NCBI GenBank assembly: GCA_965216135.1
Contig: CBDCFL010000016.1
Span: 109,916 to 173,915, forward strand
Length of the DNA stretch: 64,000 nt
Direction: 5' to 3'
DNA from: CBDCFL01 sp965216135
GTDB taxonomy: Bacteria > Pseudomonadota > Alphaproteobacteria > Rhodobacterales > Rhodobacteraceae
Shown here: positions 16,865 through 25,149 of the stretch, in pieces
Layout of the letters: the number at the start of each line of letters is the position of its first letter
How positions within the stretch are numbered: position 1 is the first letter of the stretch
Made by a program: the position numbers and the translations under genes
The notes under the pieces: model-generated
Database searches by the model: none
What the model was told of the DNA's origin: nothing
The model's input: only the letters and a program-made list of their open reading frames with translations

Positions 16865-18004
16865 TTACATGCTGGCCAGTTTGCCACCGGGCTGGCGCAA
16901 TATCTTGCCTTCCATCTCCAGAGTCATGATCGCGGGCGACACAATCGAGGCGGGCAATTTGAGATCGCGGATCAGTTGATCTTCGCTAACCGGCGACGGG
17001 CTGATCAGGCCGAGAATGTCCCGGTGTAGCTGAAAGGCGTCGCGCCGGGCGGTGTCGATAGTCTCAGCTGCAGGCGGCGACTGGTCGGGCGGCGTCTGCT
17101 CTGATTGTCCGGTCTCCGTGCGGCTTTGCAGCGCCTCGAGCACATCCGCCGCCGAGCGGATAAGCACCGCGCCATCGCGCAAGAGCATGTTGCAGCCTGA
17201 TGCGCGCGCATCGAACGGGTGGCCAGGCACGGCCATCACCTCGCGGCCCTGATCAAGTGCTGTGCCCGCGGTGATCAGGCTGCCCGATCGTGCCGCAGCC
17301 TCGACCACGATCAGTGCGCGCGATAGTCCCGAGATCAGGCGATTGCGCTGCAGAAAATGGCGCGCCTTGGGCGTCAGCCCCGGTGGGTGTTCGGACAGGC
17401 GTAACCCAGTCTGGGCAATCTGCTGGGCCAGCACGGCATTGTCCTTGGGATAGACGACATCGACGCCGCCGGCGAAGATCGCGATGGTGCCGGTTTCTAG
17501 CGCAGCCTCATGGGCGGCGGTGTCGATGCCGCGCGCCATGCCGGACACAACGACATGGCCGGATTTGCCCAGATCGCCGGCCAGCGCGCGGGTCATGCGC
17601 AGCCCAAGGCTGGTGGCATTTCGCGCACCGACAATGCCAATGGCCGGGCGCGATAATAGGCGTACGTCGCCCAAAGCCCAAAGCAGCGGCGGCGCATCGG
17701 TCATTTCCGCGAGCAGCGCCGGATAACGTTGGTCGCCGCAGGCCAGCGGCTCTGCCCCGGCAAGGCGCGCTGCCTTTAGCTCCTGATTGGCAGCGTCCCG
17801 CGAACACGGCGCGTAAGCCGAAACGCCCGCATCTTCGGCCACTTTGGGCAATGCGTCGAGAGCCGCGGCGGCTGACCCATGCTCGCCCATCAGTCAAAAA
17901 AATGTGCTTGGCCCGACCCGGCGGGATCGGATGAGCCGCAGCCAGTCGATCAAGTCATTTTCGGTGTCGGGCGGTTGCACGCCGCTTGCCAAGTTGGTGT
18001 CCAT
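16865..18004 (-). pseudogene. dprA: DNA-processing protein DprA with in-frame stop codon
   Basis: The full frame runs from ATG at 18004 (MDTNLASGVQPPDTEND, with WLRLIRSRRVGPSTFF after it) but a TGA at 17896-17894 replaces the Arg codon expected in TFFRLMGEHGS (CGA to TGA would explain it). Translation could restart at the ATG three bases later (17890), giving 341 residues that hold the whole Rossmann core (GIVGARNATSLG, SGMARGIDTAAH, FAGGVDVVYP, EHPPG) and the C-terminal winged helix. DprA loads RecA on incoming single-stranded DNA. The lost part is the SAM-like N-terminus. IS630 copy 1 lies 48 bp upstream of the original start. Confidence 0.8.
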
Positions 18005-18052
18005 TGCTGCCGCCTTCGTCACTCAGGCCAAACTGGCGGCATTTTGGTTAAT

Positions 18053-19214
18053 ACCACCGAGCGGAATGCCTGACTCACGTTGGGGATTCCCAAGCGGTCC
18101 GATCTCTGACTCAATGTGGTGAACCAATGAGGTTCGCCATGGCAGCGCCTATCGACTTACGGAACGATTTTGACAGCGTCTCACTGCGGTGCCTCGCGAA
18201 GAGGACCAGGGACGCGACCCAGAGCCGTCGTCTGCTGGCGTTGGCCGAGGTCTACGATGGTGGCAGCAGGACGGATGCGTCGCGGATCGGCGGCGTCGGT
18301 CTGCAGATCATTCGCGACTGGGTGCTGCGCTTCAACGCCCGCGGACCGGACGGGCTGGTCGATGGGAAGTCACCGGGCGCACCCTCGAAGCTCAACGCCG
18401 ATCACCGCCGCGCACTGGCGGAGGTTGTTGAGGCCGGCCCGGTCCCGGCGGTGGACGGCGTCGTGCGCTGGCGGCGCAAGGACCTGGCGCGGTGGCTCTT
18501 GGAGACGTTCGCCATCTCGCTCGACGAGACCACGGTCGGGCGCGAGTTGAAGGCGCTCGGCTTCGCCAAGATCTCGGCGCGGCCGCGCCACTACGCGCAA
18601 AACGAGCTGGCCGTCGAGGCTTTTAAAAAAAACTTCCCCGCCGAACTGGCGAAGATCCGGGCGAGGCTCCCGAAAGGCGTCGAGATAGAGCTGTGGTGGC
18701 AAGATGAAGCCCGCATCGGCCAGAAGAATAAGCTCACACGCCGATGGGCCAGACGTGGCACGCGCCCGCGGGTGCCCCGCGACCAGCGCACCGAATGGGC
18801 CTATATCTTCGGCGCGATCTGTCCCGCGAAGGGGAAAGGCGCCGGGCTGGTCATGCCCTGGTGCGACACCGAGCCATGGCGGCGCACCTCATCGAGATCA
18901 GTGCCGCCGTCGATCCCGGCACCCATGCGGTGCTGATCGTCGATCAGGCCGGTTGGCACTTGACGCCCAAGCTGGCGATCCCCGACAACATCACCGTCCT
19001 GGCGCTGCCGCCACGATCGCCCGAGTTGAACCCGGTGGAGAATGTCTGGCAATTCATGCGCGACAACTGGTTGTCGAACCGGATCTTCAAATCCTACGAA
19101 GACATCGTCGCGCTGTGCTGCCAAGCCTGGAACAACCTCATCGACCAACCATGGAAGATCATGTCCCTCGGCATGCGCAAATGGGCGCATGGGTTCTGAT
19201 CAATGACCGTTGGT
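18053..19214 (+). mobile_element. IS630-family element, copy 1 (1,162 bp, inactive)
   Basis: Sequence from ACCACCGAGCGG to CCGTTGGT is shared with copy 2 at 55220-56382; outside these limits the two loci differ. Flanked by AT (18051-18052, 19215-19216); TA is an alternative reading of the same bases. It lies between dprA and tldD. One base shorter than copy 2 because of a deletion in the transposase gene. Confidence 0.9.
18127..19199 (+). pseudogene. IS630 transposase with one-base deletion
   Basis: Starts MRFAMAAPIDLRNDFDSV and reads the N-terminal helix-turn-helix (VGLQIIRDWVLRFN) and the first catalytic Asp (LWWQDEARIGQ). At about 18870 the sequence GACACCGAGCC lacks a C present in copy 2 (GACACCGACGCC), so the frame shifts and stops early at 18936. 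The second part continues in the next frame with VDQAGWHLTP and SPELNPVENVWQ (second Asp and Glu) and ends with its native TGA at 19197-19199. The protein cannot be made whole, so this copy would need a transposase from elsewhere. Confidence 0.9.
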
Positions 19215-19333
19215 ATAAGGAGGTGTGAATGCGGATCGGCAGCGCTCATCGAGCCCTGGCGGGCTCTCTTCGCTGGCGCGATTTCGGCCCGAATCGGATG
19301 TAGTGCGCCCGGATCGCGAAACGCGAAGCAGGG

Positions 19334-20755
19334 CTAAGCCGCCGCACCGCCCACGGTCAACCCGCCGATCATCAGCGTGGGCAGGCCGACGCCGACTGGC
19401 ACCCATTGCCCGGCTTTGCCGCAATTGCCGACGCCGGGGTCCAGCGCCATGTCGTTTCCAATGCCTCTGATCTGCTTGAGCGCGGTTGCCCCGTCGCCGA
19501 TCAGCGTCGCGCCTTTGACCGGCGCGCCGATATTACCGTTCTTGACGCGATAAGCCTCGGTACAGGAAAAGACGAACTTGCCGTTGGTGATGTCCACCTG
19601 ACCGCCACCAAAGCCGACCGCGTATATTCCGTCTTTTAACTCGGCGACGATGGCATCGGGTGGCGTATCGCCGCCTAACATATAGGTATTTGTCATCCGC
19701 GGCATCGGCGCATGGGCAAAGCTTTCGCGCCGCCCGTTACCGGTGGGCTGAACGCCCATCAATCGGGCGTTTTGGCGGTCTTGCATGAAGCCCACCAGAA
19801 TGCCGTCGTCGATCAGCACATTCTTTCCGGACGGCGTGCCCTCGTCATCTATGCTTAGCGACCCACGGCGATCAGGGATCGTGCCGTCATCGAGCACGGT
19901 TACGCCCCGAGAGGCCACGCGCTGGCCCATCAATCCGGCAAACGCGGATGTTTTCTTGCGGCTAAAATCGCCTTCAAGTCCGTGGCCGATGGCCTCGTGC
20001 AGCAATATTCCCGGCCAGCCGGGGCCGAGCACGACATCCATCACGCCTGCTGGCGCCGGTTCAGCATCCAAATTGACCAGCGCAATCCTGAGCGCCTCAT
20101 TCGCGGCGGATTTCCAGTTGGCCGGATCAATCCAGCCCAAAAGCGAGGATCGACCGCCCATGCCGTGATAGCCGCTTTCGCGCCTGCCCTCGTGCTCGAC
20201 AATCAGGGCGACCATGATGCGCGACATTGGCCGCAGATCGCGCACCAGCGAACCGTCGGGGCGCAATATCTCAACTTCCTGCAGGCCAGCAGCAATGGTG
20301 GCGTTGACCTGCACGACGCGTCCGTTAAGGCTGCGCGCGTAGGCGTCTATGTCCTTGAGCGTGTCTACCTTGAGGCGAAAGCTCGCCTCGCCAATCGGAT
20401 CTACGTCAGAATAGAGCCGGCGGTTGGTATTCGGCGGGCTGTCGGCCAATGTACCGCCGCCGCCCGCCACCGCCAGGCGCGCAGTTTGCGCTGCCCGTTT
20501 GAGCGATGACTGAGAGACATCGGTGCTGTGCGCATATCCCGCCATTTCGCCGTTGACCGCCCGCAGCCCGAACCCCTCGGCCGCATCATAACTGGCGGTT
20601 TTGATGCGGCCATCCTCAAGGGCCAAGACCTCAGATCGGCGGCGCTCCAGGAACAGCTCGCCATCGTCGCCCCCGGCCACGGCGTGGCGGAGCGTCGTCA
20701 GGCTTTGGTCAAGATCGAGCGATGTTTCAAATGGGCGAAATTCTTCTGAATTCAT
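19334..20755 (-). CDS. tldD: Metalloprotease TldD
   Basis: 473 residues. TldD forms a heterodimer with TldE/PmbA that degrades unfolded peptides and matures some modified peptides. The zinc site is HEAIGHGLEGD (HExxxH) near residue 265, followed by the conserved GTIPDRRGSLSIDDEGTPS region and a Gly-rich C-terminus (FGGGQVDITNGKFVFSCTEAY). Start taken at the ATG of NSEEFRPFETS (20755) with GGAG about ten bases upstream. Divergent from ctaC across a 201-bp gap that must contain both promoters; I could not define them. The partner gene is not in the window. Confidence 0.9.
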   Translation of the reverse strand: MNSEEFRPFETSLDLDQSLTTLRHAVAGGDDGELFLERRRSEVLALEDGRIKTASYDAAEGFGLRAVNGEMAGYAHSTDVSQSSLKRAAQTARLAVAGGGGTLADSPPNTNRRLYSDVDPIGEASFRLKVDTLKDIDAYARSLNGRVVQVNATIAAGLQEVEILRPDGSLVRDLRPMSRIMVALIVEHEGRRESGYHGMGGRSSLLGWIDPANWKSAANEALRIALVNLDAEPAPAGVMDVVLGPGWPGILLHEAIGHGLEGDFSRKKTSAFAGLMGQRVASRGVTVLDDGTIPDRRGSLSIDDEGTPSGKNVLIDDGILVGFMQDRQNARLMGVQPTGNGRRESFAHAPMPRMTNTYMLGGDTPPDAIVAELKDGIYAVGFGGGQVDITNGKFVFSCTEAYRVKNGNIGAPVKGATLIGDGATALKQIRGIGNDMALDPGVGNCGKAGQWVPVGVGLPTLMIGGLTVGGAAA

Positions 20756-20956
20756 TTTCTGGCTCCGGTTTGCGCATTTCGAGGGGTCAAAGCGGCTGTT
20801 TGCCGCAATAGCGCAGCTTGTCACTGAGCTACTAATATGGTTTGAGATCGCCCGGACACAATGGGAATCCGGGTGCGTATTCGTGCCACAGCGTTCTCGG
20901 CCCACTGCGCGGCCCATAGCAGGGCTTCCAGAGGCCAAGCGAAACGAGATTGGGAT

Positions 20957-21898
20957 ATGCGACTAATCAAGGCGATGTCGGCAATATCGGGCCCGTTGTT
21001 GGCGATTGTTTTTGGTGCGGCGGCGTCAGCGCAGGACGGCATTTCTGGGCTGGAAACCGTTGGCAAACCGGTGGATGGCGCGTATGGCTTTCAGCCTGCC
21101 GCGACCGAATTGGCGCGCGACATTCAGGGGCTGGACGGGCTGGTCAATGTGATCATGGGTCTGATCGTCGGCTTGGTAGTTGGGTTGATGCTGTTTGCGA
21201 TCGTCCGGTATAATCGCCGCGCCAACCCGCAACCTGCGCAATTTACCCATCATACCGCCGTCGAGGTCGCCTGGACACTGGTGCCGGTTGTGATCCTGGT
21301 GTTTATCGGAGCGTTTTCGCTGCCGGTCCTGTTCAAGCAGCAGGAAATCCCGGACGCTGACATCACCATCAAGGCCACCGGATATCAGTGGTATTGGGGC
21401 TATGAATATGTCGACCAGGGGTTTGGTTTTGACAGCTTTCTGCTGGCCAGGGAAGAACTGGCAAGCTACGGCTATGCGCCGGACGAATATCTGCTGGCCA
21501 CCGACACCGCCGTAGTTGTGCCGGTCGGCAAAACGATAGTCGTCAATGTCACCGGCGCGGATGTGATCCATGCCTGGACGATCCCGGCCTTTGGCGTGAA
21601 GCAGGACGCGGTTCCGGGACGGATCGCGCAGCTTTGGTTCGCCGCCGAGCGCGAGGGTATCTATTTCGGCCAATGCTCGGAACTTTGCGGCAAGGATCAC
21701 GCCTATATGCCGATCACGGTCAAAGTGGTCAGCCAGCAAGTCTATGAGGATTGGCTGGCGGGCGCGATTGAGGAATTTGCGGGACTGCCACAAAGCTATG
21801 CAGTGGCGCGGCTGAATAGGCGGCTGGCGGCGGGTTGCGTCGCTCAACGGGACTTTGGTGTGCGCGACGGCGCGCATCTTTGCTGGAAGTTGAAATGA
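20957..21898 (+). CDS. ctaC: Cytochrome c oxidase subunit II
   Basis: 313 residues: signal peptide (about 1-25), two membrane helices (NVIMGLIVGLVVGLMLFAIV and WTLVPVVILVFIGAFSLPVL), then the periplasmic cupredoxin domain. The CuA ligands are in CSELCGKDHAYM (two Cys, His, Met) plus the earlier His of VIHAWTIPAF; GYQWYWGYEY is the aromatic electron-entry patch. It takes electrons from cytochrome c. The last 28 residues (after SYAVA) are Arg/Cys-rich, do not resemble family tails and may reflect a lost stop. The stop overlaps the ctaB start (ATGA). Confidence 0.93.
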   Translation: MRLIKAMSAISGPLLAIVFGAAASAQDGISGLETVGKPVDGAYGFQPAATELARDIQGLDGLVNVIMGLIVGLVVGLMLFAIVRYNRRANPQPAQFTHHTAVEVAWTLVPVVILVFIGAFSLPVLFKQQEIPDADITIKATGYQWYWGYEYVDQGFGFDSFLLAREELASYGYAPDEYLLATDTAVVVPVGKTIVVNVTGADVIHAWTIPAFGVKQDAVPGRIAQLWFAAEREGIYFGQCSELCGKDHAYMPITVKVVSQQVYEDWLAGAIEEFAGLPQSYAVARLNRRLAAGCVAQRDFGVRDGAHLCWKLK

Positions 21899-22821
21899 CC
21901 GATCCGACGATCAATGCGCGGGGACGACAGGGCGACGCCGGGTTTGGCGATTTTGTCGCGCTTCTTAAACCGCGGGTGATGTCGCTGGTCGTCTTTACCG
22001 CTCTGGCGGGACTGGTCGTGGCACCCGTGGCCGTGCATCCGATCGTCGGTTTCACTGCCATTTTGTTTATTGCTTTGGGCGCTGGTGCATCGGGTGCGCT
22101 GAACATGTGGTATGACGCCGATATTGACCGGATGATGCGGCGGACGCGCAATCGCCCGGTGCCTGCGGGAAAGATCGCGCCGGGTGAAGCGCTAGGTCTG
22201 GGTTTGGGATTGTCGGGCATTGCGGTGGTGATGCTGGCGCTGGCGACAAATATTCTGGCCGCTTTGCTTTTGGCATTTACGATCTTTTTCTATGCGGTGG
22301 TGTACACCATCTGGCTCAAACGCCGCACGCCGCAAAATATCGTCATCGGTGGCGCGGCTGGAGCCCTGCCACCGGTCATCGGGTGGCTTGCAGCGACCGG
22401 CAGTCTGTCAATTGAGCCGGTGCTGATGTTCACGCTCATTTTCATCTGGACGCCGCCGCATTTCTGGGCGTTGGCGCTGTTTGTCAAAGATGATTACTCG
22501 AACGCCGGCGTGCCGATGCTGACCGTGACGCATGGCCGCCGGGCAACCCGCAATCAGATATTTTACTACGCGCTGGCGTTGGCGGTGGTGTCGTTTGCGC
22601 TCGGTCTGACCTCGGTTGGTGGCCCGGTTTATCTGAGCGTGGCTTTGGGTGCGAACCTGTGGTTTGTTCATGCGGCCTGGGTCGTGTACCGGCGCGATGA
22701 TGCGGCCTCGCATGCCGATCATCATGCCGCAGAAAAGCGGGTTTTCAAATATTCGCTCTATTATTTGTTTTTGCATTTTGGCGCGCTCATGGCTGATGCC
22801 GCAATTGGCGGCATCGTCTGA
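21895..22821 (+). CDS. ctaB: Protoheme IX farnesyltransferase
   Basis: 308 residues, about eight to nine membrane helices, UbiA superfamily. It converts protoheme to heme O for the terminal oxidase. The two Asp-rich polyprenyl-binding motifs are visible: NMWYDADIDRMMRRTRNRP (about residue 70) and the loop containing FVKDDYSNAGVPMLTVTHG (about residue 200). Start at 21895 by family N-terminus (MTDPTINARGR) and the four-base overlap with ctaC; an upstream in-frame start at 21835 would run through ctaC. Its stop shares a base with the next small gene. Confidence 0.95.
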   Translation: MTDPTINARGRQGDAGFGDFVALLKPRVMSLVVFTALAGLVVAPVAVHPIVGFTAILFIALGAGASGALNMWYDADIDRMMRRTRNRPVPAGKIAPGEALGLGLGLSGIAVVMLALATNILAALLLAFTIFFYAVVYTIWLKRRTPQNIVIGGAAGALPPVIGWLAATGSLSIEPVLMFTLIFIWTPPHFWALALFVKDDYSNAGVPMLTVTHGRRATRNQIFYYALALAVVSFALGLTSVGGPVYLSVALGANLWFVHAAWVVYRRDDAASHADHHAAEKRVFKYSLYYLFLHFGALMADAAIGGIV

Positions 22822-22982
22822 TGGGATTGGCGCGCGAACATGAGCTGCACAGGCGGCGGTATTCGCGCAATGCGGGCCTTGGACTTGTGCTGGCGGGCCT
22901 CGTTGTGCTGATTTTCGGGCTGACTGTTGTGAAGGTCAGGATCATTGACCCGGCGGTCATGGCCGAAGAGGTGCGCCGGTGA
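22821..22982 (+). CDS. Small single-span membrane protein between ctaB and ctaG
   Basis: 53 residues starting MGLAREHELHRRRYSRN, then one hydrophobic segment (about residues 18-37, LGLVLAGLVVLIFGLTVVKV) and a short polar tail. It overlaps ctaB by one base and ctaG by four (GTGA), so it is clearly placed as a translated member of the operon. Small single-helix proteins at this position are common in alphaproteobacterial oxidase operons, where they are suspected assembly or supernumerary factors; I infer a role in oxidase assembly without motif evidence. N-terminus predicted cytoplasmic because of the Arg cluster. Confidence 0.75.
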   Translation: MGLAREHELHRRRYSRNAGLGLVLAGLVVLIFGLTVVKVRIIDPAVMAEEVRR

Positions 22983-23554
22983 GACGCCTTGAAGGCAAAT
23001 ACCGCACGCTGGCGCAGACGCTGGGCGTTGTCGTGGTCATGGGCGCGCTGGCCTGGGCCTCGGTGCCGTTTTACAACTGGTTTTGCCGGGTGACAGGTTT
23101 TGGTGGGGTGACAGCTGTGGCCGATGCGGGCTCGGATGTTGTGCTGGATGAGACTATCAGGGTCAGGTTCGATGCGTCCCTTTCGCGGGATATGCCCTGG
23201 GAATTCCGCCCCCTGCAACTGGAGACGAAGCTGCGAATCGGACAAACCGGTTTGGCCTTTTACGAAGCCTATAACCCAACCGACCGCCCCATCGCAGGCA
23301 GTGCCAGCTACAATGTCGCCCCGTTTGAGGCGGGTGGTTTCTTCGTGAAGATCGACTGTTTCTGTTTCGAGATGCAGGTATTGCAGCCCGGCGAACGCGT
23401 TGAAATGCCGGTCAGCTTTTACGTTGATCCTGAGATCGTCACCGACCGCGATGCGAAATTTGTCAAAACGATCACGCTGTCATACACGTTTTATGAAACC
23501 GATCTGCCGGAAGATTATGCGCTCAGTGCGCTGACCGAAGCCGGGTCCGACTAA
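22979..23554 (+). CDS. ctaG: Cytochrome c oxidase assembly protein CtaG/Cox11
   Basis: 191 residues: one N-terminal membrane anchor (TLGVVVVMGALAWASVPFYNWF) and a periplasmic immunoglobulin-like domain. The copper-binding motif DCFCFEMQVLQPGE is at about residue 127, and VPFYNWFCRVTGFGG carries the other conserved Cys. CtaG delivers copper to the CuB site of subunit I. The start is a GTG at 22979 within the stop region of the preceding small gene (GTGA overlap), which fits coupled translation; the family N-terminus agrees. Followed by ctaE after 19 bp. Confidence 0.93.
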   Translation: MRRLEGKYRTLAQTLGVVVVMGALAWASVPFYNWFCRVTGFGGVTAVADAGSDVVLDETIRVRFDASLSRDMPWEFRPLQLETKLRIGQTGLAFYEAYNPTDRPIAGSASYNVAPFEAGGFFVKIDCFCFEMQVLQPGERVEMPVSFYVDPEIVTDRDAKFVKTITLSYTFYETDLPEDYALSALTEAGSD

Positions 23555-23573
23555 GCCCGAGACGAGAGAAATA

Positions 23574-24386
23574 ATGGCCCACGCTAAGAACCACGATTAT
23601 CACATCCTCAACCCCTCGATCTGGCCTTTGCTGGGAGCGATCGGCGGAATGTCGATGCTGGCGGGCATTGTGCTGATGGTATCGCCGCAGATGGACACCA
23701 ATTCGCCCTGGCTGTTCATGATCGGGCTGGCGCTGGTGCTCTACGTCATGTTTTCTTGGTGGTCGGATGTTGTGGAAGAAAGCCAGATCGGCGACCACAC
23801 GCCGGTGGTGCGCATCGGGCTGCGCTATGGGTTCGTGATGTTCATCATGTCCGAGGTGATGTTCTTTTCGGCGTGGTTCTGGACGGTATTCAAACACGCG
23901 ATGTATCCGATGGGCCCGCAAAGCCCAGCCATCGACGGCGTCTGGCCGCCGGTCGGTATCGAAACCTTCGATCCCTGGCATTTGCCGCTGATCAACACGC
24001 TGATTTTGTTGTGTTCCGGTGCCGCAGCAACCTGGGCACACCATGCGATCTCGCATGACAACAACCGCAGGGATCTGCAAAATGGGCTGATCCTGGCGGT
24101 CGTGCTGGGTGTCGCATTTACCGGTCTGCAGGCGTTTGAATATAGCCACGCAGCGTTTGGATTTTCCGGCAACATCTATGGCGCCAGCTTTTTCATGGCG
24201 ACCGGTTTTCACGGATTTCACGTGATCATTGGCACCATTTTCCTGGCGGTATGCTACATGCGCGCCCGCGCCGGGCATTTCACGCCCGAGCGTCATGTCG
24301 GTTTCGAGGCGGCTGCCTGGTATTGGCATTTCGTCGATGTGGTCTGGCTGTTTTTGTTCTTCAGCGTCTATGTATGGGCAGGCTGA
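23574..24386 (+). CDS. ctaE: Cytochrome c oxidase subunit III
   Basis: 270 residues with seven membrane helices. The N-terminus MAHAKNHDYHILNPSIWPLLG and the segments MFIMSEVMFFSAWFW (with the conserved lipid-contacting Glu) and ATGFHGFHVIIGTIFL (conserved His-Gly-x-His) identify it. Subunit III stabilises the oxidase and supports proton uptake. The gene completes ctaC-ctaB-orf-ctaG-ctaE; subunit I (ctaD) is not here, as is usual in Rhodobacterales. A stem-loop follows at 24416-24444. Confidence 0.95.
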   Translation: MAHAKNHDYHILNPSIWPLLGAIGGMSMLAGIVLMVSPQMDTNSPWLFMIGLALVLYVMFSWWSDVVEESQIGDHTPVVRIGLRYGFVMFIMSEVMFFSAWFWTVFKHAMYPMGPQSPAIDGVWPPVGIETFDPWHLPLINTLILLCSGAAATWAHHAISHDNNRRDLQNGLILAVVLGVAFTGLQAFEYSHAAFGFSGNIYGASFFMATGFHGFHVIIGTIFLAVCYMRARAGHFTPERHVGFEAAAWYWHFVDVVWLFLFFSVYVWAG

Positions 24387-24415
24387 CAGAGCAGACGAGT
24401 ATTTATCGAACAATG

Positions 24416-24444
24416 AAAGGGGCGCGGCGTATCTCGCGCCCTTT
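24416..24444 (+). terminator. Stem-loop between ctaE and surf1
   Basis: AAAGGGGCGCG pairs with CGCGCCCTTT across an eight-base loop (one bulged G), 30 bp after the ctaE stop and 15 bp before surf1. Stem strength and the A/T-flanked form fit a bidirectional or partial terminator that lowers transcription into surf1 and the genes after it. Confidence 0.5.
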
Positions 24445-24459
24445 GTGCGTGGGGCCGAG

Positions 24460-25137
24460 ATGCTCAAAGCCTTGATTTCGCCGCTCATAATCGGGGTGGC
24501 GGGTGCTTCGATTTTGATCGCATTGGGCGTCTGGCAGGTGCAGAGGTTGACATGGAAAACCGGTGTTCTGGACGCGATTGAAGCGCGGATGGCCGATGCT
24601 CCCAAAGATGTGCCGATTGCACCGGACAAGCGCCGCGATCGTTATGCGCCGGTTGAGCTGATCGGTCGGGCCGGCGCGCGCGAGTTGCATGTTCTGGTCA
24701 GCCACAAGAAACTCGGCGCTGGTTTTCGGATTATTACATCCTTCGCCGATGACACCGGACGACGGGTGCTGATCGATCAGGGATTTGTCGCGAGCGACGA
24801 AAAATCTAACGCTCGGACACGTCTGACGGGCCAAGTGAGCGGAAATCTGCACTGGCCGGATGACCGCACCGGCTCGACACCGGCCAATGACTTGGATGCC
24901 AATATCTGGTTTGCCCGTGATATTGCGCAGATGGCCGAGCAATTGGGCGCAACACCTGTATTAGTCATATTGCGTGCGGCACCCGGCCTTGTCCCCGCTA
25001 TTACGCCTTTACCGCTGGACGCGTCGGCCATACCCAGCAATCACCTTGAATACGCAATCACCTGGTTTTCGCTGGCAACGGTCTGGCTGGGGATGACAGC
25101 GTTCTGGGTCTGGCGTATCAAGCGGCAAATTAGCTAA
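24460..25137 (+). CDS. SURF1-family oxidase assembly protein
   Basis: 225 residues with one membrane helix at each end (SPLIIGVAGASILIALGVWQ and ITWFSLATVWLGMTAFWVW) and a periplasmic domain between, the SURF1/Shy1 plan. GVWQVQRLTWKTGVL is the N-terminal family signature, and the PSNHLEYAITWFSLA stretch near the C-terminus is the other. It assists heme a insertion into subunit I. Start at 24460 by family comparison; the ribosome site is weak (GGGGCCGAG). It stands right behind the stem-loop, so its expression may be damped relative to ctaE. Confidence 0.88.
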   Translation: MLKALISPLIIGVAGASILIALGVWQVQRLTWKTGVLDAIEARMADAPKDVPIAPDKRRDRYAPVELIGRAGARELHVLVSHKKLGAGFRIITSFADDTGRRVLIDQGFVASDEKSNARTRLTGQVSGNLHWPDDRTGSTPANDLDANIWFARDIAQMAEQLGATPVLVILRAAPGLVPAITPLPLDASAIPSNHLEYAITWFSLATVWLGMTAFWVWRIKRQIS

Positions 25138-25149
25138 GTGCGGGCGGTC

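Noticed and set aside
19251..19266. GAGCCC/GGGCTC hairpin downstream of tldD
   Set aside because: Perfect six-base stem but no T-run on the tldD coding strand, so I did not call it a terminator.
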